DNA of 64,000 nt, taken from Enoplolaimus lenunculus (taxonomy: Eukaryota; Nematoda; Enoplea; Enoplida; Thoracostomopsidae). The stretch is taken from the NCBI GenBank assembly GCA_030248215.1, contig JASANG010001451.1:124001-188000 (forward strand). Direction: 5' to 3'. The notes under the pieces were generated by a model, which did not search any database, was not told where the DNA came from, and was given only the letters and a program-made list of their open reading frames with translations. Both the position numbers and the translations under genes were made by a program. Shown piece after piece: positions 33,588 to 46,596 of this stretch (position 1 is its first letter; the number at the start of each line of letters is the position of its first letter).

Positions 33588-33718
33588 GGGCCCGTAGCCA
33601 GCCAAGCGATGCCTGAGGGGCTCTGTCCGATAGGATTCTGCGCCCCGCCCGCTAGAAAATTTTCAATCTTGCTTGTATGGTCATCGAAAACCATTGTATG
33701 CCCCTCCAGAAAACGGGC
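33588..33718 (-). mobile_element. Family A MITE
   Basis: It begins GGGCCCGTAGCCAGCC and carries the inverted core CTTGCTTGTATGGTCATCGA. It is shorter than the family norm. Confidence 0.55.
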
Positions 33719-34299
33719 TTGGCTTAACAGTAAAATTATTTGCACACAGCAAGCTTTTAGAGATATTTATTTATTTCTCTAGGGCACGTTAATTACCCAA
33801 TCAGGTTGCTCATCCGTTGATGATGATAACTGTTTTCGGTGCGACCTAGAAAACAACATTAAGCTTCAATCCGCTCGCAAAGCTTCGACTGTGAGATGGG
33901 GCGCCGGCATTGAGATTCGTGGGTTTTCTGTGAACACAGTTTTGTGCGGGGGTTCAGAAACGGGCTTGGTAGTGGGGATGAGGTGTCACACCCCTCTTTA
34001 CGGTTTTTCCATTGTGGTTTTCAGGCACAGTTTCAGTTTAAACACAAAAAAATCACTTTCAAGATTTTAACACAACGTAACCTCCCTTTCCAAAATCCTG
34101 GCTACGCCGACTTCCAGGGCGTCCAAAAATTTACAAAATTACACTCTAAAATATTTATGCGGGGTCAAGGAACCGAAAAATTTGGAACATGGCGTCTGAA
34201 GTTTGAGTGGCTATATATTTTGACAGAAAGGTTGTCGTTCATACCCCTTATAATGAAAGCCGTGCCGGCGCCCCTCCCCTGATCACAGTTCTGTAGAAT

Positions 34300-34571
34300 A
34301 TTCAATACACAATCTACGATAATTTCTCGTCCGACAACGTGTCACCTTACAGTAGTCCTAAAGCCAATAAATAAATCTAAGTGTAACCTTGAAAATAATC
34401 AAAAGCCTAAGCCTAATGTACAATGATATGTGACGATTCAATACACAATCTACGATAATTTCTCGTCCGACAACGTGTCACCTTACAGTAATCCTAAAGC
34501 CAATAAATAAATCTAAGTGTAACCTTGAAAATAATCAAAAGCCTAAGCCTAAAGTACAATGATATGTGACC
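34300..34571. repeat. 136-bp tandem duplication inside a family D element
   Basis: The unit starting ATTCAATACACAATCTACG occurs at 34300-34435 and 34436-34571 with about two differences. Each unit contains CTCGTCCGACAACG and CCTAAGCCTAA. The family D end GAGCTGTCGTGATACC follows at about 34616. Confidence 0.9.
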
Positions 34572-34863
34572 AATTGTCGACTCAATGAAATTTCCGATTA
34601 CAAGTTGGCGGGCGATGAGCTGTCGTGATACCATTTTTTTAGTCAACCGGTAATCTAAAATTCTAAACAAAGGCCAAAATCGAACAAAAACTTTTGATAA
34701 TTCACAACCATGAAAAACACAATTTATATTAATTCTTTTTTGGACTGTTGTTGAAAATATAGCAACCGTTTGCCTAGCCGTGTCCGCACATATGGAGCTA
34801 AATTAAGCATTCATATGCATCAATTAACCGACCAATGTTACTTTAAGGGGCGTAACAGCAAAT

Positions 34864-34940
34864 TAAGCGTATTCCTAAGCCTAAGCCTAAGCCTACGCGT
34901 TGCAAAAGCGTATTCCTAAGCCTAGGCCTAAGCCTAAGCA
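34864..34940. repeat. CCTAAG tract, two sub-units
   Basis: GCGTATTCCTAAGCCTAAGC occurs twice with runs of up to four regular CCTAAG units. Confidence 0.8.
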
Positions 34941-36544
34941 AAAAAATGTAATCTAGAATCTAAACGTACTCTTTTATAGACCCACCAGAAACCTGGGCGC
35001 CCCTAAAAGCAACGTGGGCCAATTAACCAAACCATAATGTTCGAAGCGTTACAATTGATCCTACTCAAGCATTGAAAGCCCAAAGTATTTGCTAAAGGAT
35101 GCATTGTCCACATTGGCTATAATTGCCGACATAACCATCACTAAAATTTTTTTTTAAATAAATAAAAAAATAAAAACATCCTTCGGCCCCTGAACAGTTA
35201 TGAACCGGAAAAGTGACAAAAACTCGTTCGCGTTGTCACGAAATGATCAGACAAACCGTTTTACTTCCGTTCGATTTGGCATATTTTTCCTAAGGCTTCA
35301 ATTGAATTTACAGTTCAATAAACAACGGCGCTGGCACGGTTGCAATTATAAGGGCTTGAATATTAACAATGTTTTCATGAAAACCAAAGCCATTGAAGTT
35401 TAAATGCAAATCGTTTTGTAAGAAATTCAAATTTTTTTAAATTTTAAGAGTTCCAAGGCCCAGCACAAATATTTTAAGTTGTCAACAGACCCCGTTAGAC
35501 TTCGCGTACAAGCGCTCCTGTCAACAAGGTTTCAGTTATACTGGAGTTTAATAACTACAAACGTACAAATTCAAACTAAGAGCGATATGCTTGAGCTGAG
35601 CAGATGTGTCATTCATTTAAATTTTATCGACGATATATATTATATAAAGTTGTTTTGAATCGAGCTTAAAGAAAACTACTTAGCTAATAGCTTTGGCTAT
35701 TTCGCAGAAAAACCAAACCAATGATTTCCGTTACAGGAGTTCCGTTTTTCTGCAGGACAGCAATAAAGCACGCTTCGATCAAAGTCAACATCCCTATTAA
35801 CAGTACAAGTGTGCAAAATTCGAAATCTATTGTGCGTAATGAACAGTTTAAAATTTCGAATCCCCCGCGATTGTTTACTCCAATTGTGTTAGCATAATCA
35901 ACAAATTAGTGGCGATAGTTAAAAATTTAATGTGCCCCTGCTCAGAAGAGCGGTAATAATAAGACTAGAAAGTATTTTTTACCCTTCGCCAGGGTTGAAC
36001 AAAAAATTAGCCTGCTTCAAAAGACAACTGTTCCGGCTAAAACAGGACTCGAACTGTTTAATCTTTTAGGCTAAATATCATCAGGAAGGTCTGATTTATT
36101 ATTTAATGAAAAAAATTGCAAGCTATTTCAACGTTCATACGGCTCTTTCGATATGTTAGCGAAAATGCCTCCTAGTGCTTCGCGTGTTGTACGCTCATTC
36201 AGAGAATTAGCAAATTTGAACCAAACTTGCACTGTTACCCTTTAACCAAACCAATATTCCTTTTGCTACTGTAAAATATGGTAAACCAGACGCAAACAAG
36301 ACGGACGAAAATAGCCAATTATACCCGAGTCGTAATATGGTTAAATTGTTTTCTGGTTTCCGGTTTTGAAATATTTGGCCGTCTGCGACAATATCGGGCA
36401 AATCGAGAGCGAATTTATACCGGAAACAGATTTTTACAGGTTTATACGAGGAAACAATAAATGCTGGCATTTATTTAAAAATTCCGAGTAAAGCCGATTG
36501 GTGTTGGTTTTAACAGCGTCCCGGTTTTCCATGTGGAGTTCTAT

Positions 36545-36660
36545 CGAGTAAACTTAGGCTTTAGACTAATTTTTATTAAGTTTAGTCTTAGGTCTCAGCT
36601 TAGCTTTCGGCCTTGTGTATACGCGTAGACTTAGTTTTAGGCTTAATACAAATATGTTCA
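36545..36660. repeat. TTAGGC/TTAGTC tract
   Basis: Diverged TTAGGCTTTAG, TTAGTCTTAGG and TTAGTTTTAGG units give the reverse-complement orientation of the CCTAAG tracts. Confidence 0.6.
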
Positions 36661-37420
36661 GCCTACTGTTACGCACCTAAATGCAACATTGGACAAGCAA
36701 GCTGTAGAAATGGGAGATATATACAGCAGAAATTTCTGAAAAGAGTAAAAATCACACTTTTGTAGGCTGTAGAGTAAGTCAAAAAAATTTCTCGGTCACT
36801 TTGTTAACTCGCAGATTTTGCACACGGTTATACCCTCATGAAATAGAATCCTGGTTGCGACCTGGTTTCTTAAACCCCACAGAATTGAAGGAAAACACTT
36901 TTAACAAGCACTGATTTAGCTGGTCGGAAGAATAAACGAAAATTATCTACACAATTTGCTTGTTTACGCCACATTTGGCATTTTGCGATTTTATTAGCAA
37001 GAAATTCTTTCAAGATTTGTGTTTATTGGCGATCGAATTAAAATTTTACGCTTAAATCATTATTGAGCAGACTCGTAAGGCCTGAAGGCAGACAGGGTAT
37101 GAATTTCAAAAATATAATTCGGGTTTGTCTACGTGATATTGTCATATTTCTCCGATATAAAGCAGCGTCATCATATAATGGGCCCAAGTGCTCAAATCAT
37201 TTTTGCAGATAGTCGAATCAAATTTAATGGTTCCAGAAATTTGAAAATAAACTAATTAGTTTCAGAGTTTGTGATATACTTTTCTTGTTTGCAGGGTTCT
37301 CAACGGATAAACCCCTGACATTTTGCTCTTCGTTTTTCCCTTTTATATATTATATGATTGAAAAACAGCATTTCAACGCCGAGAAATCATGAGATAGCTA
37401 CTGTAATTAATGTTCTGAAC

Positions 37421-37470
37421 ACATTATATAATATATATATTATATAGATTATATAAATATATATAATCAA
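37421..37470. repeat. AT dinucleotide-rich tract
   Basis: An imperfect (TA)n stretch with TATATAAT palindromes. Confidence 0.8.
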
Positions 37471-37988
37471 AATTTTATTCGACCAGATTTCAAGAAAAAC
37501 ATTCCTTTAAAATAAAATTATTTTTGCTTGAATGGCCACTGGTCACTCTGTTGAAGTTTAACTTCTAACAACAGAAAACAGCAAGGGCATTATCCTTTGA
37601 TGACGTGTTCGCGAAACCAGCTGGTACGAAACGCCATCACCGAAATCAGGAATTGTTGCTACAGCGGGTGAGAACATTTCGTGTATGAGCAAAGAAGATT
37701 TTTCGCTAACATAAAATTCTTTTTTACGATTATTAGTCGAAAATGACTACAAGGGGCTGCACCCCCTCGTTCCCTCGTTGTTGAAGGCTTTGTGAGACTA
37801 CCAACTCAACATTAGCGTTCACACTGCTATTTCGTCGATAGAGAAGTGTAAGGTTTTCAAATACATAGCATTATCTAAATTTAATAAATGTGAATAGAAA
37901 TGATTTAGCAAACTGTGAACAAGAATCACGAGAAATAGAATAAAAGGAGTTGTCTAGGATTGATTCGTCACCAGCTGTTGTGTTCTAA

Positions 37989-38196
37989 GCCCGTATTCTC
38001 AAATGTGTGTAGCATCTATTACTAGTTGGTGATAGGTCTGGTAACTTTCGAACCAGAAAATTGTGAGGTTTAAAATTGAGCACATATTTGATGTATTCGA
38101 TTTACTCTAACTTCTTCGCAAATTTTGCGTTTTCGTTAGTTTGAAAACCTATTACTAACTAATGATAGGTGCTATATGAATTTGAGAATATGGGCC
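37989..38196. mobile_element. MITE with ~45-bp terminal inverted repeats
   Basis: The left end GCCCGTATTCTCAAATGTGT and on through CATCTATTACTAGTTGGTGA is mirrored at the right by TATTACTAACTAATGATAGG ... TTTGAGAATATGGGC. Each terminal repeat contains an inner palindrome around CTATTACTAG. Confidence 0.75.
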
Positions 38197-38417
38197 CAAA
38201 TTTAAAACCAATGCCATTTCAAAAACTAAAACTAAAGATAAATTATTGACAGAGTTTGATAGGCGATGGCTTTATGCAAAAGACTTTTCTGAGAAATATG
38301 TACTTATAAAACCCACGCGATTTAAGGTCTTGCGTGAAACAAAATAACCAATATCGTACTGTGTATGTTCTAAAATTTTCAAACTGCCTCCGTACGCTTG
38401 TTTAAAAACCTATTACT

Positions 38418-38618
38418 AGCTCGACAAATTGTCGCCCAAAAATGTCGTTAAGTCAACGAATATATCTAAGCATAATCCTAGGCGCGATCCTAAGCGTTAG
38501 CCTATAAGCCTAAGCATAGAGATGGACGACAAATTGTCGAGTCAATGAAATTCCGGATTACAAGTTATCGGGCGACGAGTTGTCGGGTGATGAATTGTCG
38601 TGCTACTCTTTAAAACAC
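38418..38618. mobile_element. Family D MITE, near full length
   Basis: CTCGACAAATTGTCGCCC opens it and GGGTGATGAATTGTCGTG closes it. Inside are CCTAAGCATAGAG-type units and the block ATTCCGGATTACAAGTTATC shared with 34590 and 55590. Confidence 0.7.
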
Positions 38619-39202
38619 ACCGCTTTTAATTTATATCAGTGTTATAATCAAAGTATACAAGCCATAGTTTAAATTGTTGGGCTACATTATCTGCTTAATT
38701 TTATAGCTGTTTCTTTAACAAATGCGTCATACCAGTTTACTAAAAATAACCAAATCTAAAAAATATGTTGACTCATTCTTAAGACTAAAAATAACAAATC
38801 AGCTTCTGGCCAGCCAAGACGCTGTCCCCAAAATAATGGCTGCCGCTTCACAGTCTGAACTTTAAACTTTGAAATATTAAAATTGAAAACTTTCGTCTTG
38901 CGGAACAAGTGTACTGACTTGACTGGCGGATCGAATAAGGAAACCAGCCAGGCCTGGACCTTCCAACAAGGATCAAAACTAAAAATGGTATAAAGATTTG
39001 TTGTTAAAACAGAAATTTGCGTTTAATTCCCATCAAAAATTGCTGGATTTGCCACTGAAAACCCATCTACAATTTAAAGTACCTGATAATAGCATATTTA
39101 GTTGAATTTTGAATGGAAATATTTAAAAAGAGTACATTTAACTTCTCGCCATAACAGTCGATAACTGCACACACATAAAAATACACTGTCTAAGCGTTTC
39201 CG

Positions 39203-39358
39203 TAGCCAGAGTTGGGCCAGGACGGACGCAGCCTCCCCTGGAAGAATTTTAGCCCCTTAGAAAGTTTTCAGACTTGCTTGTAAGTCATCGAAAACCCTAC
39301 TATGCCGTGGCTGAAAAATGTTTATCTCTCTAGCAAATTGAGCTGGCTACTGGCTTGC
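39203..39358 (-). mobile_element. Family A MITE
   Basis: TTCCGTAGCCAG at one end and GAGCTGGCTACTGG at the other flank the inverted core GCTTGTAAGTCATCGAAAACC. Confidence 0.65.
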
Positions 39359-39944
39359 CCTGGGTGTCAGCTCTCATACAGTGATTTAAATAAACCCACG
39401 AGCAATGATAAAACACAGATTTTTTGCATCGAGCAAAGATTTCTAATAACATATCTGTATCTGGCTCGTTACTACGATTCATTTTGAAGGCAGAAATTCT
39501 GTCGAAGCCGGAGGTCGATTTTTTCGCTGGAGGCGTAGGCAAACCACCGACTGTGAACGCTGCTATGTGGCAATCAAGAAGCAAAACCCAGATATTTACC
39601 TGGTTTCTAATAAATTTTTGCTAATAAAAGTGACCAACACATAATTATTTGACCTCTGACATCCAAAAAATGATTGCAAAGCCTGTACAAGTGCCTTTGT
39701 TTGAAAATACTATCAATAAAACGAACTTACCATAATTCGACGAATTAGGATCACAAAATCGACCAAAAAAGTTTAATTTTACAATATATAACGTCCAACA
39801 GTAAATATAAACGCTTTTAATACGGTGAAACTTTAAATTTTAAACCAAAAATGGTTGAATATGCAACAATAACAGTTGAAAACGGTTTTGAAATCTTAAG
39901 CTTTGAATTAAAGCCGGCATAAGCATTGTTTTCTATTTAGCGGT

Positions 39945-40180
39945 AGAGTATGACACTTCTTCATCCATACACTGACGATGCGGTGTTGTATTAGAGGGTT
40001 CAAAGTAGCAGTTCCCCCTCCCTGATCGATGAACTGGTGTCACATTTGACGCGCATTAATCGTCATTGGTTTAGTTAAGTCTAGGCGTTACCCCCCTGTC
40101 AATCAAGGTGGCGGTGAGGTGAAATATCACTGAGATATTACATCGCGCTAACGTGCTACCCGGGTCAAGTGTCATACTCT
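39945..40180. mobile_element. MITE with AGAGTATGACACTT terminal repeats
   Basis: AGAGTATGACACTT at the left is exactly inverted as AAGTGTCATACTCT at the right, 236 bp apart. The interior is GC-richer than its flanks and has no coding capacity. Confidence 0.7.
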
Positions 40181-40567
40181 CTAAACGTATAGTACACTCT
40201 TGCTTTTACCATGAGTCGATGATGACTGTTTATAAGAGTGCGCAACAGGGAACGTTTTGCGTATATAAGAATGTACCCAGCACGCGCTGCATTTTTGGCC
40301 CACAGCCCCTCATTTAGGGGGTTGTTGATGCTAATTGAAAAAGTCCTATATTAATATTTTTGAAAATAAGTTAATTTTACTTCATATGCTTCATGTGTAT
40401 TACATGTGATATCGACCCCTCCCCAAAAGTGAGAGGAGTAACGCAAAAACACAACGAGTGCTGGTACATTTTGGACCACGCGAAATCAGACTGTAGCACA
40501 CTCTTGTGCCAGAGTGATCCATCCACAATTGCTATTACCAAAATGTATAATGCACAAAGAGTGCGAC

Positions 40568-40826
40568 CAGTGGCGGATCCAGGATCTCAAAATGGCGGGG
40601 GGCAAAATTTCACAGGTAATAAACTTATTTTTGACCCATACTGTAGTGTCCCAAATGAGAGGGGGGAAATAAGACGGAGCTTATTATAAGCTGCTTATAC
40701 TATTGTGTATAAAACAAAGAAATAAACAGCGCAGAACAGCAATTGACACTATATAATTTTTGTCGAGATGCTGCTGGGGGGAGGGGCAAGGCCGGGGAGG
40801 CCCCCATGGATCCGCCATTGAGTGCG
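40568..40826. mobile_element. Family B MITE, long copy
   Basis: CCAGTGGCGGATCCAGGATC at the left and CCCATGGATCCGCCATTG at the right form the ends. A terminus of another copy (AAATTTCTAGATCCGCCG) is at about 41160. Confidence 0.65.
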
Positions 40827-42204
40827 ACACTTAATACGAAACATGTCTAGCGCAATTTGATCACGCGTCTCGAATTTAGCTTATATGCAGGGCCGGCGTT
40901 AGGATTGTCGGCCTCACCAAACAGGTCCAAGACGGTCCCTAATGAAATGTTTCACTCCTCTATAACTTGTGGTTTTGTGAAAATTTCAATCCCAACCCCC
41001 TCCAAGGGCGCACCTCCAAATGGTAACGTGCTTCCGCATACCTTACAATTTAATTTTTCAACGCCACACCCCCATCCGCCATTCTTCTTTCCACCGGCAC
41101 ACCCACCCAAAACTGGCAAATATACAGCATACAGTAAAAATTGACTCCGCCAGCAGTCAAAATTTCTAGATCCGCCGCTGCTTCTTTCGCTACATCTCAG
41201 TAACATCTTTAGTAGCAATTAGGCAATGCTTAATTACTATTTTAACGAAATCTAAAGAACAGCCTGCATTAACGTAAAATGTTATGCAGTTTCATAGAGA
41301 TAACTATATCGCGCAAACGCTGCCCGTAAAAATTAACATTTCGGCAATATTCAAATACGCGTTTAAACAACGTATAACAAAAGTGATTATAAAATTTGAA
41401 ATATGGCAAAAGGTTGTTTTTATGCTGTTGCGAAAATGAGCAAAAAATATTATTAACTTCGTATATACAAAACTGAAAACACAAACAACCGTTGGATCGT
41501 GGGTGGGTATATATCCGTTGGAAGACGAGAAAAATGTCACCATTTGACAGGATTTCGAAAAATCCTTGGGGGTCGACATCTTTTTTACTCTCTACACTTC
41601 ATCGCAAAAACACTTTTACCGATATTTTAACCCTCACGAAATGAAATTCACGCGACGCTACTGACACAAATTTACACCCACGAAAAAAATGCCACGCCAC
41701 CACTGTATTTATGACACGACGAATATGTGTATATTGCATTTGCCTGATGTGGCTCTGGTTAAAGTTTGAAAACAAAGATTAGGTTTCTGTGTCGCCCGTC
41801 AAAGGCGTAGCCAAGATTTCATTTCGGGACGACATACTCCATGGCGGAGCGTAGCAAGTGACAAAACGTGTGTCTCGACTATTATGATCCATCAGGTTGA
41901 ACTGCCAAATGTGCCTTATTCTTGTCTCTCACAATATTTCGGGTGTCCGCCGTATCTGCCCTTGTGCATGCCACGTGTTGCAATTGCAAGCTCGTGTTAC
42001 GCGCAGAAGTTATTTTTTAACCAATATTCCAAAGAGGTGGATGTATGACAGGTGAAAAAATTCGCAATGTGTAAGTTTTCGTTTTCGCTGGCATCGTTTG
42101 ATGCACAAAAATAAACTTCTGCAGCGGGCAATTTCTATGATTAATAACAGAAGATTGAGAAGGCTTAACGCGTAATATTATAAATTAATGGCGCTATACT
42201 TATG

Positions 42205-42335
42205 ATGACGTCCGGCGCCGTCCGTCATCGTACGTCACCGTGTGGTATCGTACGTCAATTACTCACGTACGACAGCGTATAGTAACGGACAGCCCCGGCC
42301 GGTGACGTACGACGCCACACGACACGTATAGGGCT
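42205..42335. repeat. CpG-rich palindromic block
   Basis: ATCGTACGTCACCGTGTGG faces CCGGTGACGTACGACGCCAC in inverse, with several additional CGTACG palindromes. The base composition differs sharply from its AT-rich flanks. Confidence 0.6.
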
Positions 42336-43721
42336 ACTCTTAACGTGTCATTCAAATTATATGATTTTTTGTCGGTCAAAACAAAACTTTTTCAAATGAC
42401 CACAACAGCGTTGTTGGCGGACTACAATTATACTGAAATATAAGTTTTGTTATCCAGGATCGCACCGAGAGGGGGGTCGGGGCGCTTCGCTCGTGATTGT
42501 TTTCACTGATCAATTTTCGAAACAATTTTGCCTGCGGCTCTGTTCAAAGGTAGACAAAAAGTCAAATTCCCAAACTTGACCAGCTCAAAAATTGTGCCAA
42601 GCTTAAACAATTACATAAGCGCCCAGACGAGGAGAGGTTTGGTGTGGTGATTTAGATCCCGCGCTTCGTGAATAAAGAAATGTTGTGAAACTGTTATAAA
42701 GGGATTTAATACTAAAACAATGAATAGTGTTCCGCTAGAGTCGCTCGCAAATTAGTGGCCAAAATTCTTTTTTCGAGCCTTTGCTCACTCTGTTTCAACT
42801 CGTAGTGCGTAGAAATATTTCGTATTATACAAAAATTCTCCCACAAAAACTCCGAACTGAATTTTGCGATACAGTAAAACACAATAGTGTTTAGCTTTTC
42901 GCTCGCGATATTTCTTTCCAATCGTGCTCATTTCTTTCCAATCGTGCTCACGTGGCAAACAGTTCGACCTGGTCCAGTTACCCAAACTGTCAAAAATTTA
43001 AGGACCCAAAAGAGAACGCTGAAATTGGTCACGGAACCAGTTAATGAAGCATGGCTAACGTCATCAAACCCACCACAAACTTAAGATTTGTACTGCTGAT
43101 GGATTCTAAGTTTGCTTTTGGGCAGAAACCAAAGGCACCGCTTAGGCAGGAACGGCATCCGATTCAAATTTCTCGGTACGCCACTGGTTTTAATAGAATC
43201 ATGCAGTGGCGGATTCAAGAAATTTCTAAGCGGGGTGCGAGATATTAGGTAAAATGCCAAACGTTATATTAGCACTATTACATCTAAAGATAACTAGATT
43301 TGATCATTTTTTGGACGGTTTCGGCCTGGGGTGTGGCCCTAATTACTTTCGCCAGTGGAAAAAAAGTAAATTTCGCTGTAGACGTAAGTAAAGCAAAACG
43401 CAATGTGCAACAGTGAAATATGATTTTCATTACTACGATTGATCGGCAACATACTTGATTTGACCAGCACCATTTAACTGGCCAACAACGAAACCAAAAA
43501 TAAACCCTGGCTCACGCACCAATTTTCGGTTCTAATTTTGGTAACGATGGCACCAGCGGTTAATCTTGGAACCGAATACCTATAATTTTAGTTATTGCCC
43601 GCTCTGATGGTCTCTAATTTTAAATCTGGTCCACGCAGGCAATTACATCACAAATTTTGGTTGCCAGTAAACCTTAGGACTATTTATGAAATGTGGCATA
43701 ATCGTAAATGACTCTGCGCGA

Positions 43722-43925
43722 GCAGCGGTGAATGCAGAAATTTCTGACGGAGGGGCCATGCTGACAAAATTTATGAAACGTAATTTTTACTGTATGCTAT
43801 ATGTGGGCCAATTTCATCGCGAAACAATTGCAAGGTATTGTGACCTTGCCTTTATATCACAGAAAAATTACTGATGGGGTGGGGACGTACGCCCCCCCTT
43901 TTGCACTCCTCTGGATCCATTAGTG
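43722..43925. mobile_element. Family B MITE
   Basis: AGCAGCGGTGAATGCAGAAA on the left and TCCTCTGGATCCATTAGTGG on the right, with the family core AATTTTTACTGTATGCTATA. A fragment of another copy lies at 43203-43245 (CAGTGGCGGATTCAAGAAAT). Confidence 0.6.
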
Positions 43926-44310
43926 GTCCGTACTCCCTAGTTCACTTTTTCAAACAAACACAATCCACTGGTCAAAAACCTAACCATCCAATTCCTAACA
44001 AACATGAGTTGCGCTCGAAGCTTTAGGGGTTTTTACTGATTTCTAAGTTTATGCCAGTCCGCGTTAATATCACACATGTTCAACACTTAAATGCGACTAA
44101 TTCGAATTACCCCCACGGCTTTGTCAACCCATATTTAAGGGCCAAAGAGTAGAATGCGCTACCATAGATTGTTCATCGTTTCCAGAATTGTCGGCAGTGT
44201 AGTCCTTGTTAATATATAACTTGCAAGTATTTTACACGCTGTTCATAAACAAGTTGATGGCGCATTGGTTGTAGCATGGACGCTGGACGTTATATCACAA
44301 CAATTCATAG

Positions 44311-44490
44311 CCCGACGACTCGTCGACCGACAACTTCTAATCCGAAATCTCGTTTATATTCGAGAAATCGTCGAAAATCAATACTTAGTTGTAGGCATAG
44401 GATTAAATTTAGCGTTATGCTTAGGCTTAGCATTACTGTTAGAGACCACTGTTGGGCGACAAGTTGTCGGGCGACGAATTGTCATGATGC
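44311..44490. mobile_element. Family D MITE
   Basis: CCGACGACTCGTCGACCGAC on the left and GGGCGACAAGTTGTCGGGCG on the right bracket GCTTAGGCTTAGC. Confidence 0.6.
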
Positions 44491-44696
44491 GTAATGTTAG
44501 AGGGGTTCAGATGTACTCTTGGATTTTTCCTGGGCAGTTTTTATATACCAGGACTATACTGTAAAAATGTCTTAATATCAAAAGTTGCAGTTGTATCAGC
44601 GTGTTTAAAAATTATCCTCTGGACCTGATTGCACCTTTCTTCTGGTCTCAATACCACCTAAGCCTAAGCCGGTTTCAAATTATCGCGTCGGCCCAC

Positions 44697-44765
44697 GGTC
44701 ACACTTACGGTTGGGCGACGAGTTGCCGGTCGACAAGTTGTCGAGCGACGGACAGTCGTGATACC
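44697..44765. mobile_element. Family D MITE end fragment
   Basis: GGGCGACGAGTTGCCGGTCG then ACAAGTTGTCGAGCGACG. Only one terminus is present, with a CCTAAGCCTAAGCC motif just upstream at about 44657. Confidence 0.5.
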
Positions 44766-46039
44766 CGCATCCATATCCTGTAGTTGTGAATGATATTAAT
44801 TGCAAGCAGGGGGCCAAAATTAATATATTGTAATCCCAAAATTTTATGTTCGGCAAATATATACTGAGCAGGTACCGAACTTTTAAATCATCGGCCCTGT
44901 GTAGGTGGCTATGCACTCTTAAACCATATTTCAAACTAAAAACCAAAACACCAACTAAACCCAAATCCTTAAACCACACCGTAAGAGAGTCGTTGGCTCC
45001 ACATAGTCTCTCATAGAACTTAAGTTAAGCTTAGGCGTTGCTGGAAGGCGTAAAAAGTATAAATCTACGCTATGACGTGCTTCCCTAAATATAAACTTAC
45101 CTGGGTCCCTGCGTGGTCGTCAAATAGCATTGTATATTATGGTTGGCTGTAATTGCTATTAACGACACAGCTAGGCTACGTCAGCACCCAACCTGGGTGT
45201 CTAAAAATAACTTATTGATGTGGTTGTTGTGACTTGTTGTTTATAGGCTGTAGTGTCCGTATCTGGTTTGCAATCAGTGGCCGACACTCACTTGTGGGTG
45301 TCGGTTGATATGCAAATTAGATCGGGACACCAACCGGGTAGCCAGGAGCAGATTCATTCTGATTTCAGAGTTTGATTGAATTGGTTGTTTAAAGATATAC
45401 CTTTTGTTATTGCTTTTACGAAATTTAGTAAATCGGTGTATTTCTTGGAATTCTTAGGAAATCTGAAGTTATTGAAAGTTAAGTTTGTCACGGAAAAGTC
45501 CGATGTGAAGCAAACCAGGCGCACGCATTGTTTTCTTGGGTTTGCGCATAGCGCATTGGAATTTCACAGCACAGGGTGATGTTGTTTTGCGGAATAATTT
45601 GGGGAATTTAGGGGTGCTTACGGGATGCCGGGATCAACGCAGTTTTGTAACTCGAGCAGCGTTAGTTTTACAATTATAAACCGAAATTGGCCATTTTAAC
45701 GGGTTGTATAAATCGGAGTCATTACAGTATTCGGGTAGGGGAATAAACGAATAAACGTTTATACGGCCGCGTTACTAAATCAGAGCGATAAGCGCACATC
45801 AGGATAGAACTGAACGGAGTTGTGGTTTGGGCGCTATAAAACCGGTAAATCACGAACTTCTTACACCTCTGCAGAGATTGAATTGTCAAAGTTTTTGCGC
45901 TGGCCTAAAATCGCAGATTTAATATAGCAGCTCTCGGTTTGGGCTTACGCTTGGAAAGCTCGACTAAGGCGTAAGCTTTAAAAAGGGCTCTCCTGAACCT
46001 AAGCCTTATGAAATACTTTCGGGGTGAGTTTTATTTAAG

Positions 46040-46393
46040 GATTTTTTTACTCGGTCCGATCCGCGCTTTACCCACGCCAATTGACCGCGACCCACGTTTT
46101 TCCTGCGTCTGAAGTTTTAAACTAGTATTTAAAACATCGCAAGTGATTTGCAGTTTAAGTTTTGCATCATAGCTATAAAATTTACTATAAACAAATAAAG
46201 TTTCAAACCCAACTAAATAAATGACCGGACAGCAACCGACCAGAACTAAACCAGACAATAGCTTATGTTGTGCACCTGAAAACTTAAACGTTTAGCACGG
46301 GTGAAAGCTGTGAATTTTTTACACACGTGCTTCAAATTGTTTACCTGACCCGCATTTATTCGTGGGTAGCCGGGCGTAAATCCCACTCTGAGC
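46040..46393 (+). mobile_element. Family E element, second copy
   Basis: It shares the order GTCTGAAGTTTTAAACTAGT, ATTTAAAACATCGC, CAAACCCAACTAAATAAATG, CAATAGCTTATG with 9918-10315. It lies just downstream of the 3' end of the two-exon gene. Confidence 0.65.
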
Positions 46394-46596
46394 ACTTTTC
46401 AAAAGTCTTTACTACTCTTTACCTTAGATAGGCCTCAGCCTGGCGGGAACGACGTGTGTAGGTTACAGGACTGACACAGAAACACAAAACAAATCGTAGG
46501 ATAGTTCCTGTTGTGACCAGATTCGCGGTAATATCTCGCTTGCTAGTTATAATTAGTGCATCTAAATTTTTCAAATTCACAACTGTCAAGTCAACG

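Larger units (their letters stand above)
32701..46395. other. Intergenic region, MITE-rich
   Basis: No gene is supported. The short open frames on both strands match no family I know, and most overlap repeats. The region between about 45000 and 46000 has no recognised repeat or gene apart from a short hairpin of GACACTC/GGGTGTC near 45285. Confidence 0.5.

Noticed and set aside
33944-34282. Plus-strand open frame of 112 codons
   Set aside because: No family resemblance. Part of the DNA loosely resembles 30200-30320, suggesting a repeat.
36030-36060. B-box-like CAGTTCGAGTCCTG on the minus strand considered as a tRNA
   Set aside because: The T-arm would need an 8-base loop or a mismatch, and no A box or cloverleaf is present.
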